Shown: positions 22,215-33,865, counted from the stretch's first letter. The stretch: 64,000 bases of DNA from Adiantum capillus-veneris (GCA_014529385.2 CM043943.1:152219592-152283591), one strand, 5' to 3'. Translations and numbers: made by a program. The notes: generated by a model not told the origin, from the letters alone.

Positions 22215-23222
22215 TTACAAAATTGCATGGAGAGAGCATGAACGAGTACGACTAGACAAAGGTGCATCCAATTTACTGTCATGCAATGTATGCACCAGCC
22301 ATTTTGACATACCTCTAGCATGCTCATTTTCAACCCTTCCCTCATCAAGTACATCATGTACATCTGCATCAGTAATAGGCTGATTTGTAACATTTTTTGA
22401 AACCCCCATCGGCTATACATTTGCCTCATTGGAATTTACATTCGAACTTACACCACTAAAAAGAGGCAACAAACTGTCATAAATGTCCTGTGAGCTTACC
22501 TTATTGTCTCTTGTACATGATAGCAAGGGCTGAACAGAATCTTCCACAAACACTACATCCCATGAAACCAGAATATGCTTTGTTTGCGGATGATACAACA
22601 TGTAACCTTTTCTTTCAGCACTATAACCAACAAAAATACATTTGACAGCCTTATCATCCAATTTTCTGCACTGTGTTTGTGGCACCAAAGCATATGTCAA
22701 ACAGCCAAAACCACGCATGTTCTCAATAGAAGGCTTTCTATCATGCCATGCTTCATATGGAGTAAAAGACAACAAAGTTTTCGTAGGACACCTGTTTAGT
22801 ACATAAGTGGCACACATGATGGCCTCAAGCCAAAAAGAATGCGGCAAAGCTTGACTTTTGACCATACAATCGTGCCATTTTCGTAAGTGACCTGTTTTTC
22901 CTCTCAGCAACGCTATTTTGCTGAGGTGTATAAGGCACTATACATTGGTGTTTTATCCCACGACTAGCAAGAAATGCAACTCATGAGACATATACACCCC
23001 CCCTCGATCGAAACGGAGGGTGCCCATAGTACATTTTGATACATTTTCAGCCATAGCCAGAAATTGGATGAAGCACTTAAAAACTTGGGACTTCACTTTA
23101 AGTGGAAATACCCATGCATGCCTGGAGTAATCATCAATGAGAGTCACGAAGTAAAGGTAATTGTCTATGGACGGAGTTTGCATGGGCCCACAAACATCAC
23201 TATGCACAAGCTGCAACTGCAT
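22215..23222 (-). pseudogene. Copia element 1 integrase and linker
   Basis: Copia integrase catalytic core and C-terminal part. HSDVCGPMQTPSIDNYLYFVTLIDDYSRH (about 23205-23120) carries the first two catalytic Asp regions, and DRGGVYMSHE the third region, followed by a frameshift near 22950. From 22910 down: GKTGHLRKWHDCMVKSQ, LNRCPTKTLLSFTPYEAWHDRKPS, GFGCLTYALVP and KCIFVGYSAERKGYMLYHP, the standard conserved blocks. After another shift near 22410 a D/E/S-rich linker with an RTRS motif (22409-22215) would lead to RT, but RT is absent. Confidence 0.85.
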
Positions 23223-23842
23223 GTGGCCCTAACTGAACCATCCTTTGGAAACTTTGAACGTTGCATCTTACCCAAAATACAACCTTCACAAACATGTTTG
23301 ACAGGTGCTTCAAGAGGCGGCAAAGAAGCAACCATATCAGATTTTTGCAAATGCAGCAAACTGACAAAATTCAGATGACCAAAACGTGCATGCCAAAGTT
23401 TTGCATCTGAAATAGCCCTTGAATCTGCAATTGCATTTGCAAAATTTTGTCCACACTTGTCATACAAAGTGAGCTTATACATCCCATGGCACAAAAGCCC
23501 AGATGCAACAATTTCATCACCATAACTGAGATCATGAACTGTACATCTATCATCCACAAATTTGACTACAAGTCCAAGTCTAGCAAGTGCAGATACAGAC
23601 AAAAGATTCTTCTTGATCCCAAGTACATAAAGTGCATCAAGAAGTGTGAAATAACTGCCATTTGCAGTAGTAGGCACAATCTTTTCAACTCCTTGAACCG
23701 GATAAGAGACATTGTTGGCACAAGTGAGTGAATTCCCATGAGGGACAGACTCGAGAGAGGTGAAAAATCCACAATGTGAGGTAATGTGCTTTGTAGCACC
23801 ACTATCAAAATACCACATATGTGAATCTGCAGCAACTGACAT
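23165..23842 (-). pseudogene. Copia element 1 protease and GAG-pre-integrase (HHCC) domain
   Basis: Begins with the copia protease motif WYFDSGATKHIT (D-S-G-A active site), then the conserved VPTTANGSYFTLLDALYVLGIKKNLLS block, and ends with the integrase zinc-binding domain HARFGHLNFVSLLHLQ...CEGCILGKMQR. Its end overlaps the next frame. A continuous open frame of 225 codons is left here, the best-preserved part of this copy. Confidence 0.87.
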
Positions 23843-23849
23843 GCATGCA

Positions 23850-24906
23850 TCATGGGCAACAAGATTGTAAGTGCATCTGCACTAAAAGCCCTGCATCAAC
23901 ATCAGCATCATAGTCTCCTTTCACAGAAGACTCAACAATGGCTGCATTTGTAGTGGAACCAACATTTGCAATGGAATCACCCTCTTTCTTCTTAGTTTCT
24001 TTGGCCTTTAACTTAGGATAGTGCTTGATCAAGTGATCATTAGCTTTACAATAATGGAAAGACTTATTCTTTTTGCCCTTATCACCAGAATTTCTAGACA
24101 AATTGCTGCTAGTAGAAGCATTAGGAACAGAATTTTTGCCACTCGCAGCAAAACCATAAGAAGTTGCTGCATTGTTGTTACCACCCTTTCTTTGAGAAGC
24201 AATAAAAGCCTGTTCAACTATACGTTGCCTGCCTAGTCCTGTTTTTTCTAGAAAGTGACTCTTACAACAGAAATGTGCATAATGCATCAAACTTGACTTC
24301 AGGATTTCCCTGGGTCATAAGTCTCCAAGTACTAGCAAAAGTTTGGTAAGAATCTGGTAAGGCATCAAGAACAGTCTGCACAAGGGAACTATCTGAAATC
24401 ACTTCATCTGCAGAAACAAGTTGCTCATTAATATCCTTGATACTAGCAAGGAAAGTGTCCATATCATCTTCCTCATGCATAATCTTCGACTCCAGCTCTT
24501 TACGTAGCAAAGCAATTTTAGCCTCATTGCGACTTGCATAAAGACCAGCCAAAATATCCCAAGCCTATTTTGCAGATTTTGTTGAACGAATGTGAGGAAC
24601 AATGGTGTGCTTCACAGACAATTCAATCAATGCATGAGCCTGCACATCCTTTACATCCGAATGAGATTGTTCTGTCGTAGGCAAAACAACTCTAATAGCA
24701 ACAATTCTTGCAGCAAGACCTACAACATGCTCAACATTGCTTGCATCCTCAGAACCAGGACGTATATCAATGCCCTACACAATATTCTAGAGGCCCTTTG
24801 ACACAAGAACATGTTGCATCATGTAAGCCCACATAGGGTAATTGTCCCCATCCAATTTTCCCTCAGCAGCAAACATCTTGAACACATATGTGTTGTTGTC
24901 AGCCAT
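23850..24906 (-). pseudogene. Copia element 1 gag
   Basis: Starts at the ATG at 24904-24906 (MADNNTYVFKMFAAEGKLDGDNYPMWAYMMQHVL, the usual copia Gag opening with the D-N-Y-x-x-W motif). Interrupted by stops, it resumes at 24552-24262 as a UBN2/retrotran_gag-type helical domain (LYASRNEAKIALLRKELESK, VQTVLDALPDSYQTFASTW). The zinc knuckle (FHYCKANDHLIKHYPKLK, about 24040) has two Cys lost or changed. Confidence 0.85.
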
Positions 24907-25254
24907 GGTAAATGCTGCACCTAATGTGAAAACTACCCGAAAAGAGGAGAAACAAAGCGGGAACAACACGTGCTATATAGCACAAACGGTAGAAGACTTT
25001 AAGGTACCTGTTATGCAAAAAACGGCACTAACAAAAAATTTGCACAAAATGACAAAATAGCCTGTGCAGTACTGCTTGTAGTGGAAACGGAGGTCAAAAT
25101 GAGCTCAAATCAAAAATTCGAGCGGAATGAACTCTACGAGATCACCCAAAAATTTTATCGACCTGCAAACGCTTGCCAAAGCTCACTGAAATTGGAGAAA
25201 ATGAGCAGCCGTGTGCTAGAGCTGCTGGCGATTAAGCCCGGGGGGACGCGACCT

Positions 25255-25266
25255 GCTCTGATACCA
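25255..25266 (-). other. Copia element 1 primer-binding site (tRNA-iMet)
   Basis: Read on the minus strand this is TGGTATCAGAGC, the exact complement of the initiator-tRNA 3' end used by most plant copia elements. It lies two bases from the LTR end. Confidence 0.9.
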
Positions 25267-25268
25267 AT

Positions 25269-25498
25269 TGTTGGAATTAGGGTTGCAAGGAAATGCAAAC
25301 AGCTTGGAGAAAATGAAGGAAGCTCAAGGCACACAATAGAGATTGCGTTACTTAGTCTGCAATGGAAAGATGGATAGCCCTAGAGGGATGGGCGTATATA
25401 CAATGCACGGGGGGAAAAAACTCCTAAAGAGGGAAAAAATGCCCCGGCGGTCCTAGTGTGTTCACACACATCACTACCACATGTATATGGTAACAACA
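25269..25498 (-). repeat. Copia element 1 5' LTR
   Basis: On the plus strand it reads TGTTGGAATTAGGG at the primer-site side and GTAACAACA at the far side, so as a minus-strand LTR it is TGTTGTTAC...CCAACA. The inner edge is firm because of the primer site. The outer edge (about 25498) is inferred from the TG/CA rule and has no second copy to confirm it. Confidence 0.6.
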
Positions 25499-28363
25499 AG
25501 AGAAAACCTGAGGATGACTTTTACGGCTACAATTGGTACAAATGGTGGATCAAAATATGGCCTCAAGCTCGAAGGATCGCAGAAAGAATAAAAGGAGGCA
25601 AGAGATTTGGCTGAGAAGATATACAACAAAAGGTTTGGAGGATCAACTAGAGTTAAGCAAGATGAGCTTAAAGAGTTGAATTCGGGCTTTTGAAGAAGAT
25701 GGTGAAAGTTAGCATTCATGTTGATAGACAATCTTTGCAGGATCTATTTCAGCTATTGAGAGAATATAAAGATGCGTTTGCTTGGGATTAATCTGAGGTA
25801 CAAGGGATAGATCTTGGATTGCACCAGCATCATAGCAACCTTAAAGAGGATGCTATTCTCATTGTGCATCAAAGGTATAGGTTGAATCCTAATTTTGCAA
25901 AACACATCAAGAAGGAAGTTGACAACTTATTGGTTGTGGGTTTTGTTAAACCAATTCATGACGTACATGGTTGTCACTTGTTATTATGGTTCTAAAGAAG
26001 AATGGTAAAGTGCGAGTATGTGTAGATTATAGGAAGTTGAATGCAGCCACTATAACTGATTCATTTCCAATGCTAGTTTGTGATGCAATTCTAGATGCAG
26101 TAGTAGGGCAGGATATGTACAGCTTTTTGGATGGTTTTTAGGATACAATCAAATTAAGGTTGTTGCGGAGGATCAATAAAAAACAACATTTATCACATGG
26201 GGAGAATATGTTTTCACAATTATGAATTTTGGTCTCAAAAATGGACCACCATCATTCAATTTTGCATCTTATAAAACATTTGAGCCTTATTTGCAGGATT
26301 TATGAGAGTTTTTGTGGATGACTTCTCAGTGTTTGGTAAAAGGAATTTGCATCTCCATCATCTTAAGCTGTGTTTTGAAAGGTGTTGGATGTTTAGAATA
26401 TGTATGAATTCTTTACAAGAGTGTTATTGTTGTTAAAAGTGGAGTTCTTTTGGGCCATGTGGTTTCCCAAGAGTGGATTTCCATTAATGAGAAGAAGATT
26501 GAAGTTATTGAAGCAGCTAAAGCTCCAAAAAATGTGAAGGAGGTCAGTAGGTTTGTTGGACATGTTAAATGGAATGCTAGATACATCAGCAGGTATTTAG
26601 AAAATGTATGTATGCCTCTTACACACTTGACAAAGAATCATGTTCCCTTTGTTTGGGATGAACCACAGGATAAATCATTCCAAATGTTGAAGAAAATGTT
26701 GTCAGTAGCACCTATATTACATCCACCAAATTGGACATGGCCTTTTCATGTTTTTGTGGATACATTGGATATTGCTATTGGTGTTGTTCTTATGCAGGAG
26801 AAATCCTAAGGATGGTTCATACATGTCTATTATGCCATTAGTACTTGTTAAGCAATAGAGTGGTCTTTCATGTAGGTCACCAAGCTTTATTGTATCTGGT
26901 CAAGAAGCCATTGTTAACTGGGAGATTAGCCATATGGATGTTCCTGTTGTAGGAGTTTGATTTTGTGATTGTGCACACACCAAGTAGAGAGCATGCAACT
27001 ACTAACTATTTAAGTAGGTTGGACAATGGAGAAGCACGAATGGGTATAGATATTATCTCCCTAATGCTCAACTATTTGAGGTTCAGAATGAAATTTTTGA
27101 GTCATGGTATGATCAAATGTTGATTTACTTGACAGATGTGATACTATGCCAGCAAGCTTTTTAGATAATCAGAAGAAGAATTTTTCTCTAAAGTCTAGAC
27201 CATTTTTGGTAATAGCAAGTGCTTTATACAAAAAAGGGATTGATCAAGTAATTAGAAGATATGTGCCTGGCTTTGAACAAAAGGTTGTCTTGCAGGAAGC
27301 TGATTCAGGAGCAGCAAGAGGGAATTTCTCAGGTGATATTACAGGGAGAAAGGTGTTGCATGCTATATTATGGTGGCCCACAGTGTTGAAAAATGCTCAT
27401 CAACATGCCAAGAGCTATGTTATTTGTCAGAAGATTGGTTGGCCAGACTCTAGGGATCGAATGTCGGATCTCCAATTTTACATGTGGAGCCTTTTCAAAA
27501 GTGGGGTATGGATTTTGTAGGACGTGTAAAGCCTACCACCAGCAAGGGTTGCAAGTACATTTTAGTTGCTACTGATTACTGTACCAAGTGGGTGGAGGTA
27601 GTGGCCCTAAAAGATAATAAAGCTTAGAGTGTAGCTAGATTTCTTTACCATAATATTATGACCGGATTTGGGTGTCCTGTGGAGCTGGTAAGTGATAGAG
27701 GGAGTCACTTTTTGAATGAGGTGATTTTGAGATAACCAAAGCCTACATGATTATTCACAAAAAGTCTACAACTTATCATCCGCAGGCCAATGGACAAGCT
27801 AAAAGCACCAACAAGACATTGGTCAGAATTTTAAAGAAGATTGTTCAAGATAACCACAAGGACTGGGATCAAAAATTGGATTGAGCTCTATTGTTTTTTA
27901 GGACAGCTTTTAAGGTTACCGCAGATATGACTCTATTTAAATTGGTATATGTTCTTGAGGCTGTGGTGCTAATGGAATTTTTAGTTCCAAGTCTTAGAGC
28001 TAGTGCTCAGAAAATGAGTCCTAGATTGTCAGTTCAACATAGAAGCAAATATTTGATGCATCTAGAGGAAGATAGATTGGTGATCTCTTATATCGCTGAG
28101 GTAATTCAAAGAAGGAGGAAAGCTTGGGTAATCATGACAGTCAAATTTAAATTTTTTCAAGTTGGAGATTGGGTGATGCTTTACAATTCTAGATTAGGAC
28201 CACACATAGGCAAGCTTACTCTGAGGTATAAAGGTCCCTAAAAGATTGTACAAGATTTGGGCCAAGGAAGATTCATTGTGGCTGATGTCAGATTAAAGAA
28301 GTTTTAGGGGAGACCACCTCATTTGGATTGGCCTCAAGCAGGGTTGATTGAGTCAAAAGGAAT
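25499..28363 (+). pseudogene. Element C: decayed Ty3/gypsy pol (RT, RNase H, integrase)
   Basis: A gypsy polyprotein with many stops and shifts. In order: the pre-RT block YKDAFAWD and VQGIDLGLHQHH (about 25770-25830); RT with KKEVDNLLVVGFVKPIH, KKNGKVRVCVDYRKLNAATI, then YSFLDGF, KTTFITWGEYVFTIMNFGLKNGPPSFN and the catalytic box VFVDDFSVFG (about 26305-26340, YxDD changed to FVDD); RNase H with FHVFVDTLDIAIGVVLMQ (about 26745-26800); the integrase HHCC region (HQHAKSYVICQKIGWP, about 27398-27445); the DDE core with [41 protein letters not shown] and YHPQANGQAKSTNKTL (about 27510-27820); and a C-terminal GPY/F-like block RLGPHIGKLTLRYKGP. No chromodomain is seen. This is the only RT/integrase of gypsy type in the window. 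Confidence 0.87.
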
Positions 28364-29324
28364 TGTTGCGGGAGCGACTCACACACCCATGAAGTGCATG
28401 CAAACACTACCTACATCAACATAATGTCAATCGAGGACACAGATGACACGATAGGCACACAGAGTAAATCTCTTTAGCTTGTCAGGCTGAGACCATCCTA
28501 CACATACAACACTCTGGAAGGCCAACTAAACCACAATCAAGAACCTCACTGCTCTCAACTACACCACCTAGCCACATACACACATATGGAAGGTAACTCA
28601 CCTAATCATGCCAGATTCGTACGAAACTTAAGGAACACCATCCCCTCACTAGGATACACCTGTCCCTAAGCTTCTACACTCACAACCCTCACTCTAAACC
28701 CATCTGCGGAAAACGCGTAGGATGACAGAGCAAAATTTTGAAAGTGCCCGAAACTGAAATTTATGAGTACCTATGCGTAGCTTATGTCACCACGATCCTA
28801 TAGACCACTAGCACGCAGAAAACAGACATCATTTGATACACTTACGGCCACAAATAGCTCGTAGATGCATCGGCGTGTGCGCTTTGTCTCGCGTGGAATG
28901 CTTGGCGTTGGCGCGTAGCTCTGCTCAAGCCTACACCAATGGTGCAGTCAAATCTCCAATGTGTTGAGCGAGCCGGGCGTAGCTAGAGGATAAAGCTCAC
29001 GCTCACTCTCTTTCTCTCTCACACACAGGAGACGGCAGCGCTAAAGTTTTGATTATGATTAAAGTCTCCCCCCTTTTACAAAATGACCTAGGTACCTTAT
29101 ATACTAAGGCTACCTTAGGTTTAACCAAAAATGGGGTTGAAAGGGTCAAATGGCTTTGTATTTACAATCTAGAAGTGCCATTGCACCCCGGCTTCTGAAA
29201 CTATAATAACTACTCATTACAAATGACGTTTATAGCCATAATCCGCAGCATTTCATAACTCGCAAAAGATAAGACTTTGGTACAAAACTTGAGTTATGTT
29301 GTGTTGTTGACCCAGTGTTCAACA
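28364..29324 (-). repeat. Solo LTR of the element A family, reversed
   Basis: Starts TGTTGCGGGAGCGACTC, the reverse complement of the element A LTR end, and finishes GTGTTCAACA, the reverse complement of its start. It matches throughout, including the TATATA box (29098-29103 region) and the half-site ACGCGTAGGATG (28713-28724). Length is 961 bp. Flanking bases are GGAAT and AGAAT (four of five alike), so it looks like an insertion that lost its interior by LTR-LTR recombination. It sits at the 3' end of element C. Confidence 0.92.
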
Positions 29325-29740
29325 AGAATTTCAAAGCATAGCATTATTGGAAGTGGTGCTTCTCAACAAGTTATGGTACAACATATTGGCAAGAAACAAC
29401 TTGACTTTCATGGTCAAAACCAGGAGCAACATTTTTCAAGTATATATGATGATGGACCTAGTACATGGAGACATCAAAATTTGATCTAGAGGTACTAGGA
29501 GCTTGTAGCTCTGTATTGGCCAGTCGGATTCTGCTTTGTCAGAGTTGTGCAGGTTGGATTTAGTTGGTTCCGAATTTTTAAGGAGGGAATCTTTGAAAAA
29601 TTCTTTGATTTGTGGGACAATTTTCCACTAAGTAGAATCATCATAGCACATGGGATATTAGATTCTTGTGTAAGTGGGGGTGCGCCATTTGAAGTTCTAC
29701 TCCATCACATCATTTATTCTAGTCCTTCACGCATGTTTTC
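29325..29740 (+). other. Continuation of element C beyond the solo LTR, non-coding
   Basis: The sequence resumes after the solo LTR, as the displaced 3' part of element C. There is a frame fragment at 29547-29804 but no recognised motif. Nothing further can be supported. Confidence 0.35.
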
Positions 29741-29743
29741 CCC

Positions 29744-31110
29744 TCAGCCTTTGCCATCTAGACCCTCATATGTACTGACAAAACCAGTTTTTACCAGTTC
29801 ATAGGGATGCCTCAGCACAGTACTCAACCTCTCACTCATGGATTTCCAAGCCTTCTGCATACCATCAAGCATTTTATGTCTAAGCACTTGCACATCCCCT
29901 TCAAACATGAGCACCCCTTTGACATCCACTTCTTCCTGACGCAACACTTGCTTTTCTAAATCCAACAAAGGCTTCAACCTTTGATCCAATATCTGGTTTT
30001 GCACCTGCAATTCCACATTTCTAGCAATCAATTTCTCAAGCTCACCATTAACTCTACCCTCTAAGGCCTGGGTCCACTCTTTGAACATCCCCAATGACAT
30101 TTTGACTCTAGTAACCTCACTTTGATGTTGCACCAGAAAATTTTAAACTTCATCTTTATGTTGACACTTCAGCTCCTCCAGCTCTAATTTCAAACCCTAC
30201 ACTAGCTCACCCTATTCTTGTAACATGACTTTTGCTATCACCCCTATTTCTGCCACTGATTTCAGTTGATGCTCCATCTGACTTTGTTGCTTTTTCAAAA
30301 AGAATTGAACTTCAACCAAAATTTTCACAGCCATCCTTGAATCTTCAACTAGTAGATTTGATTCCACCATTTGACACTTTGGAGATGCAAATTGTAGCTG
30401 TTTTGCAATGTCCTTTGTCAATATCCAACTTTATTTTCTTTGACAATGTAAACATTTTGCCAAGCTTTACTAGTGTCTTTTCTTGAATTTGAGGGTTAGG
30501 CACAAAAATCTCTAGATTTCTCATGGGCCCAACCATTTCTGGAGTCTGCAAGCACCTAAAGGCTTCCTCCTCAGTATATCCTGGTTGCACAAGGAATCTG
30601 AAGTATTCTAACTTCTGTTGATCACCCCCTAACTCAGCTTCTAACTCCCTTTGCTGAATAGAGCTCTAATCATTCTTTGGAACCACTACTTTGCTAGATG
30701 ATTTAGGCAAAGCCTGACCATCCCTGTAAGCATTTCATTTGGCAACATGTGGTCATGAATAAACATGGCAACAAGGTAGACAGACAACATGCTGCCATTA
30801 TGAGACTTCCTTTGTCCAACAAAACACTTCAGTTGATAGCTTTTCATAGAGCCAATAGTCCTTACTCACAGCACCCCCTGTTCTGCAAAGTATAAAGGAG
30901 CATAGTTCTCCTTGGACATGCAATCAAATATTTCATTAGTAAGCAAAGACTCTCCATATATCATTTTCAACTGCTCTCTTCTCCCATAACCTACATTCTC
31001 AACATATAATATTTTCTACCCCCTTCACTATTACCAAACTCTTTTCTAAGCAGCACCTCAGAACATTTGGGACAAATGTTGTACCCTTCAGAGGTAATTT
31101 GAAAACTTTC
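29744..31110 (-). pseudogene. Unrecognised degenerate protein with a CPKC motif and coiled coil
   Basis: Read on the minus strand from about 31110: EGYNICPKCSEVLLRKEF, then a fairly hydrophobic stretch (GQRKSHNGSMLSVYLVAMFIHDHMLPNE, about 30820-30735), then PGYTEEEAFRCLQTPEMVGPMRNLEIFVPNPQIQEKTLV (30590-30470). After frameshifts come long charged helices: VKILVEVQFFLKKQQSQMEHQLKSVAEI (30330-30240) and MSLGMFKEWTQALEGRVNGELEKLIARNVELQVQNQILDQRLKPLLDLEKQVLRQEEVD. The last part has heptad-like leucines and looks like a coiled coil. At least three frame changes and stops break it. I do not recognise the family. It may be an accessory ORF of a mobile element or a dead host gene. Confidence 0.45.
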
Positions 31111-31203
31111 GACACCAATCAGGGGTGAAAAAAACAGTGCTGGAAATCATCTTGGTTGAAGTCGACCAGATAAAAAAAGGAAAGGTAGTATAGGGTTGGT
31201 CAA

Positions 31204-31518
31204 GTGCAGGAGCTTCAAGCCAAGATCAAGGAGAAATTTGTTCTTGAAGATGTAAAGCAAGGGGAAAAGAAGGTTCAGCTATTTCTAGAGCTAGCGGAAG
31301 GTTTAGGCCAGCCATTGCACGAGCAGGACAAGCAGGATGTGGACAACAACAATGATGAAGAAGTGCAGGTAACTGGGAAAGTTGCAGCTGAGCATTCAAT
31401 GGCAGAAGGATATGGTTCTGATCATGCTGATATCTTATACTTGATGTTGAAGCTGAAGTTACTACTGGAAAACTGTGGAAACATGAAGTCTAGCCCTAGT
31501 TATAGTCAGACTGAGTAG
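31204..31518 (+). CDS. Short acidic ORF of unknown nature
   Basis: 104 codons from an ATG at 31207 or the frame edge at 31204, ending at TGA. The product is rich in E/D/K/Q (QAKIKEKFVLEDVKQGEKKVQLFLELAEG; DVDNNNDEEVQ) with an amphipathic C-terminal segment (LYLMLKLKLLLENCG). No domain is recognised. It lies between the degenerate minus-strand protein and an LTR-like segment, so it may be the last reading frame of a retroelement or a chance frame. Confidence 0.25.
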   Translation: MQELQAKIKEKFVLEDVKQGEKKVQLFLELAEGLGQPLHEQDKQDVDNNNDEEVQVTGKVAAEHSMAEGYGSDHADILYLMLKLKLLLENCGNMKSSPSYSQTE

Positions 31519-31568
31519 TAATGTATCTTTTGAACATTTTGGAGTTGCTATGTATTTTGATCAAGGGA

Positions 31569-31957
31569 TGTGAGAACTTGAGTCGGATTTCTACGAAATC
31601 CACCACCGGGGCGTGCCATGTGTTGAATGGATAATTCTTAGTCGGATATTGTTGAGTCTCTTGTGTTTCTTAGTTGGATAGTATCTAGTCACCTGTTGCT
31701 TGATCGGATCTGTTTGAATCAGATAATTGTAGTTAGCATGTGTGCCAAGACTTGTGGGGATATAACCATATTCAGGTAGGTTGGTTAGAGAGGGAGAACT
31801 TGACGCTTTTGTATGGCTCTATGAGAGAGTCGGAGTTGTAACTCTGTTTTGGTGAGGAAATAGAAAACTCCAAGTTGCCCAAATGTTTCTCTTTCTGCTG
31901 TCAAATCTTTTTCATATGTGTTTCTACTTACTCTGGTTCTGTTCCTGAGTTTTACAT
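31569..31957 (+). repeat. Putative LTR or retroelement 3' end
   Basis: TGTGAGAACTTGAGTCGG follows a short purine run (CAAGGGA), and the segment could end at TTTTACA (about 31957). It has the look of a plant gypsy LTR (ACCACCGGGGCGTGCCATG, repeated AGTCGGAT words), and may be the 3' LTR of element C. There is no second copy in the window, so this is tentative. Confidence 0.35.
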
Positions 31958-32010
31958 GAGAGTTAGAGTGTTTCTATGTTGAGTCTGATCATGAGATGGC
32001 CGGCTGTTTG

Positions 32011-32502
32011 CTACCTGATAGCATGTTTGAGTGTGGTTTGCATGTGTTGATGAACCCCAACAGTCTGGTTGGCAGCCATCCTTTGTCGTTTCCTCTTGTA
32101 AGAGTGCATTTGCGACCTGCCAAGACTTTGAACAATGCATTGAATGAATTGTAGTGTGAGGATAGCATGGTTGTTTTGTGCAATTGACCTGCATACACAG
32201 ATTGGGGTCTTCATAGCCTTGAGGATGGCTCTTGAAATATCATTGATGTGAATTCTTTTGCTCATATCAACGTCTTGCGTACTGTTCCATGCCTTGAAGA
32301 TGCAAGTGTAGGTGATTGCATTTGGAGAGGTGCCATCTCTTTGCATCTCTGCAATATCCACCACTCAGAAGAAGTCCTTCTTGCTCTTCACAGCAACAGG
32401 CGGTTGTTGGAGAGCCCGATGCCTCAGTTATGTAATACTTCATCAGAAACAGGGCGTCTGGGTGTGTCTAAAAAAGATACACAGAGTTGGTCAAATCCTT
32501 AG
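32011..32502 (-). pseudogene. PPR-repeat protein remnant
   Basis: On the minus strand the peptide EMQRDGTSPNAITYTCIFKAWNSTQDVDMSKRIH (about 32350-32245) fits the pentatricopeptide repeat pattern (MQ-x-G-x-x-P-N/D-x-x-T-Y/F-x-x-x-L/I-x-A) as found in plant organellar RNA-editing and processing factors. Flanking sequence in the same direction continues without clear repeats, contains stops and is probably frameshifted. It starts with no ATG and covers one to two repeats only, so it is a fragment. Fern, lycophyte and moss genomes hold many such genes, but the remnant is too short for subfamily placement. Confidence 0.55.
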
Positions 32503-32642
32503 CTAGCGCGTATGAAAAAGTTGCACATAGTAGACCGTAGGATCCGTCTAAAAATCCTATGTCAAAGAAGTGGAGAACGTGGCCGATGTTGGGCTCAAAT
32601 AGCCATAAAAGGATCTTAGGCTCACCAAGTAAAAATTTGACC

Positions 32643-32663
32643 CGAAACCTATTTTGCACAATC

Positions 32664-32695
<32 letters not shown>

Positions 32696-32723
32696 CACGT
32701 GCCAAAACCTATTTTGCACAATC

Positions 32724-32765
<42 letters not shown>
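32643..32765. repeat. Tandem duplication carrying CT microsatellites
   Basis: The word CAAAACCTATTTTGCACAAT (or CGAAACC...) followed by TCTGTTTCTCTCT occurs twice, 60 bp apart. Each copy ends in a CT run (32669-32694 and 32729-32765) followed by a CCACGTGCC box. Confidence 0.85.
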
Positions 32766-32767
<2 letters not shown>

Positions 32768-32879
32768 CTCCACGTGCCGCATCCATCTTTTCCCCCTTCA
32801 AATCCATCTCCTAATGCCAAGGGTATCTTGGTAGATTCTGTCCAAAGAAATTGATCCAAAATAGTTGAGACATACTCGA

Positions 32880-33388
32880 GTTGCACAAAAATTTGAATTT
32901 ATTCAAGTTCAAAACTTTTGTTACAGAGATTGTAGGGAAATTTTCAACCTTTAATGGACTTGGTTTAAAATCCATTGGCACAAAGCTACCATGTGTAGTA
33001 TTATGACCTTGGACAAGATGGGGGGAAGCTTTTGTGCTGCCCTTGTGGAGCTCCATGCAATTCTAACCATCTTACCCTTGAGAGTTGCAACAAGGCTCTT
33101 AGATAGCCAAGTTCCATATGAGCATGGTTGCCCATGCAGATAGCATAAAATTGATAGATAAATTGAGCAGAATGTACAACGACTACTCCTCTTTTGTATC
33201 ATGAGGACTAGAACAAAGGGAAAGAGAGTGCATCAAAAAGCATAATAATTTTTAATCTCTGTGTGTGTGTTCCCCTATCCACAAATTGTCGCCAAAGGTG
33301 GAAGATTATCGATCCATCTACACCAATAGTTTACATTTAGAGAGAAAGACAAAACTTTAAAAGAAGCTAAAATATATAAAAAAACTAA

Positions 33389-33390
<2 letters not shown>
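32880..33390. other. No gene seen
   Basis: Only short frames with no recognisable motif or repeat. Confidence 0.5.

Positions 33391-33393
<3 letters not shown>

Positions 33394-33478
<85 letters not shown>
33394..33478. repeat. Compound microsatellite (CT)n(AT)n(GT)n
   Basis: Consecutive CT (33394-33420), AT (33421-33438) and GT (to 33478) runs. Confidence 0.97.
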
Positions 33479-33480
<2 letters not shown>

Positions 33481-33865
33481 CAACTAGTGCGTCAAATTGG
33501 TCGATAGTCTTACGACCTTGGATAACATTTTATGGATAAAGGAATGAACACACGCACAAACAGCCACACACAAATGACAGAGCTCATGTCCAAGTGAGGG
33601 GCCCGGGCCCGGGGGGATATAAGCTTAAGTAGCTAAAATATAAGATCCCAAAAGAAACGTACTAATGGCTTCCTTTGATGTGATGTGATCATGTAGGATA
33701 AGCTCATTTTAATGATTGTTAGTGCTTAACTCAAACATTACATGTTCAAGGAATCTAGTCACGCTTCTCTTGAGAGAAACAACAGAAATCACTTCGCTCA
33801 TATTCATTTTTTTTTTGGGTATTTTGAATTTCACATGACAATGTGCATGCATATGTATCTATACC

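Larger units (their letters stand above)
22191..25498 (-). mobile_element. Copia element 1: truncated Ty1/copia retrotransposon
   Basis: A minus-strand copia element with 5' LTR (25269-25498), a tRNA-iMet primer site (25255-25266), gag, protease and integrase in the copia order. It stops just before RT: the linker after integrase (to about 22215) is present, but no RT, RNase H or 3' LTR is found on its left, where the element B LTR lies instead. Either element B inserted here or the end was deleted. Stops and frameshifts make it non-functional. Confidence 0.85.

Noticed and set aside
22142-22429. Met-rich minus-strand frame beside copia element 1
   Set aside because: Out-of-frame shadow of the integrase linker, which reads sensibly in another frame.
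25474-25731. Minus-strand frame at the start of element C
   Set aside because: Antisense to the gypsy pol, with no motif.
32468-32886. Frames with Arg-Glu or Leu-Ser runs near CT microsatellites (also at 43734-44154, 44579-45109, 47433-47802, 59352-59560, 61263-61472)
   Set aside because: Translations of GA/CT repeats, present on both strands, as chance predicts.
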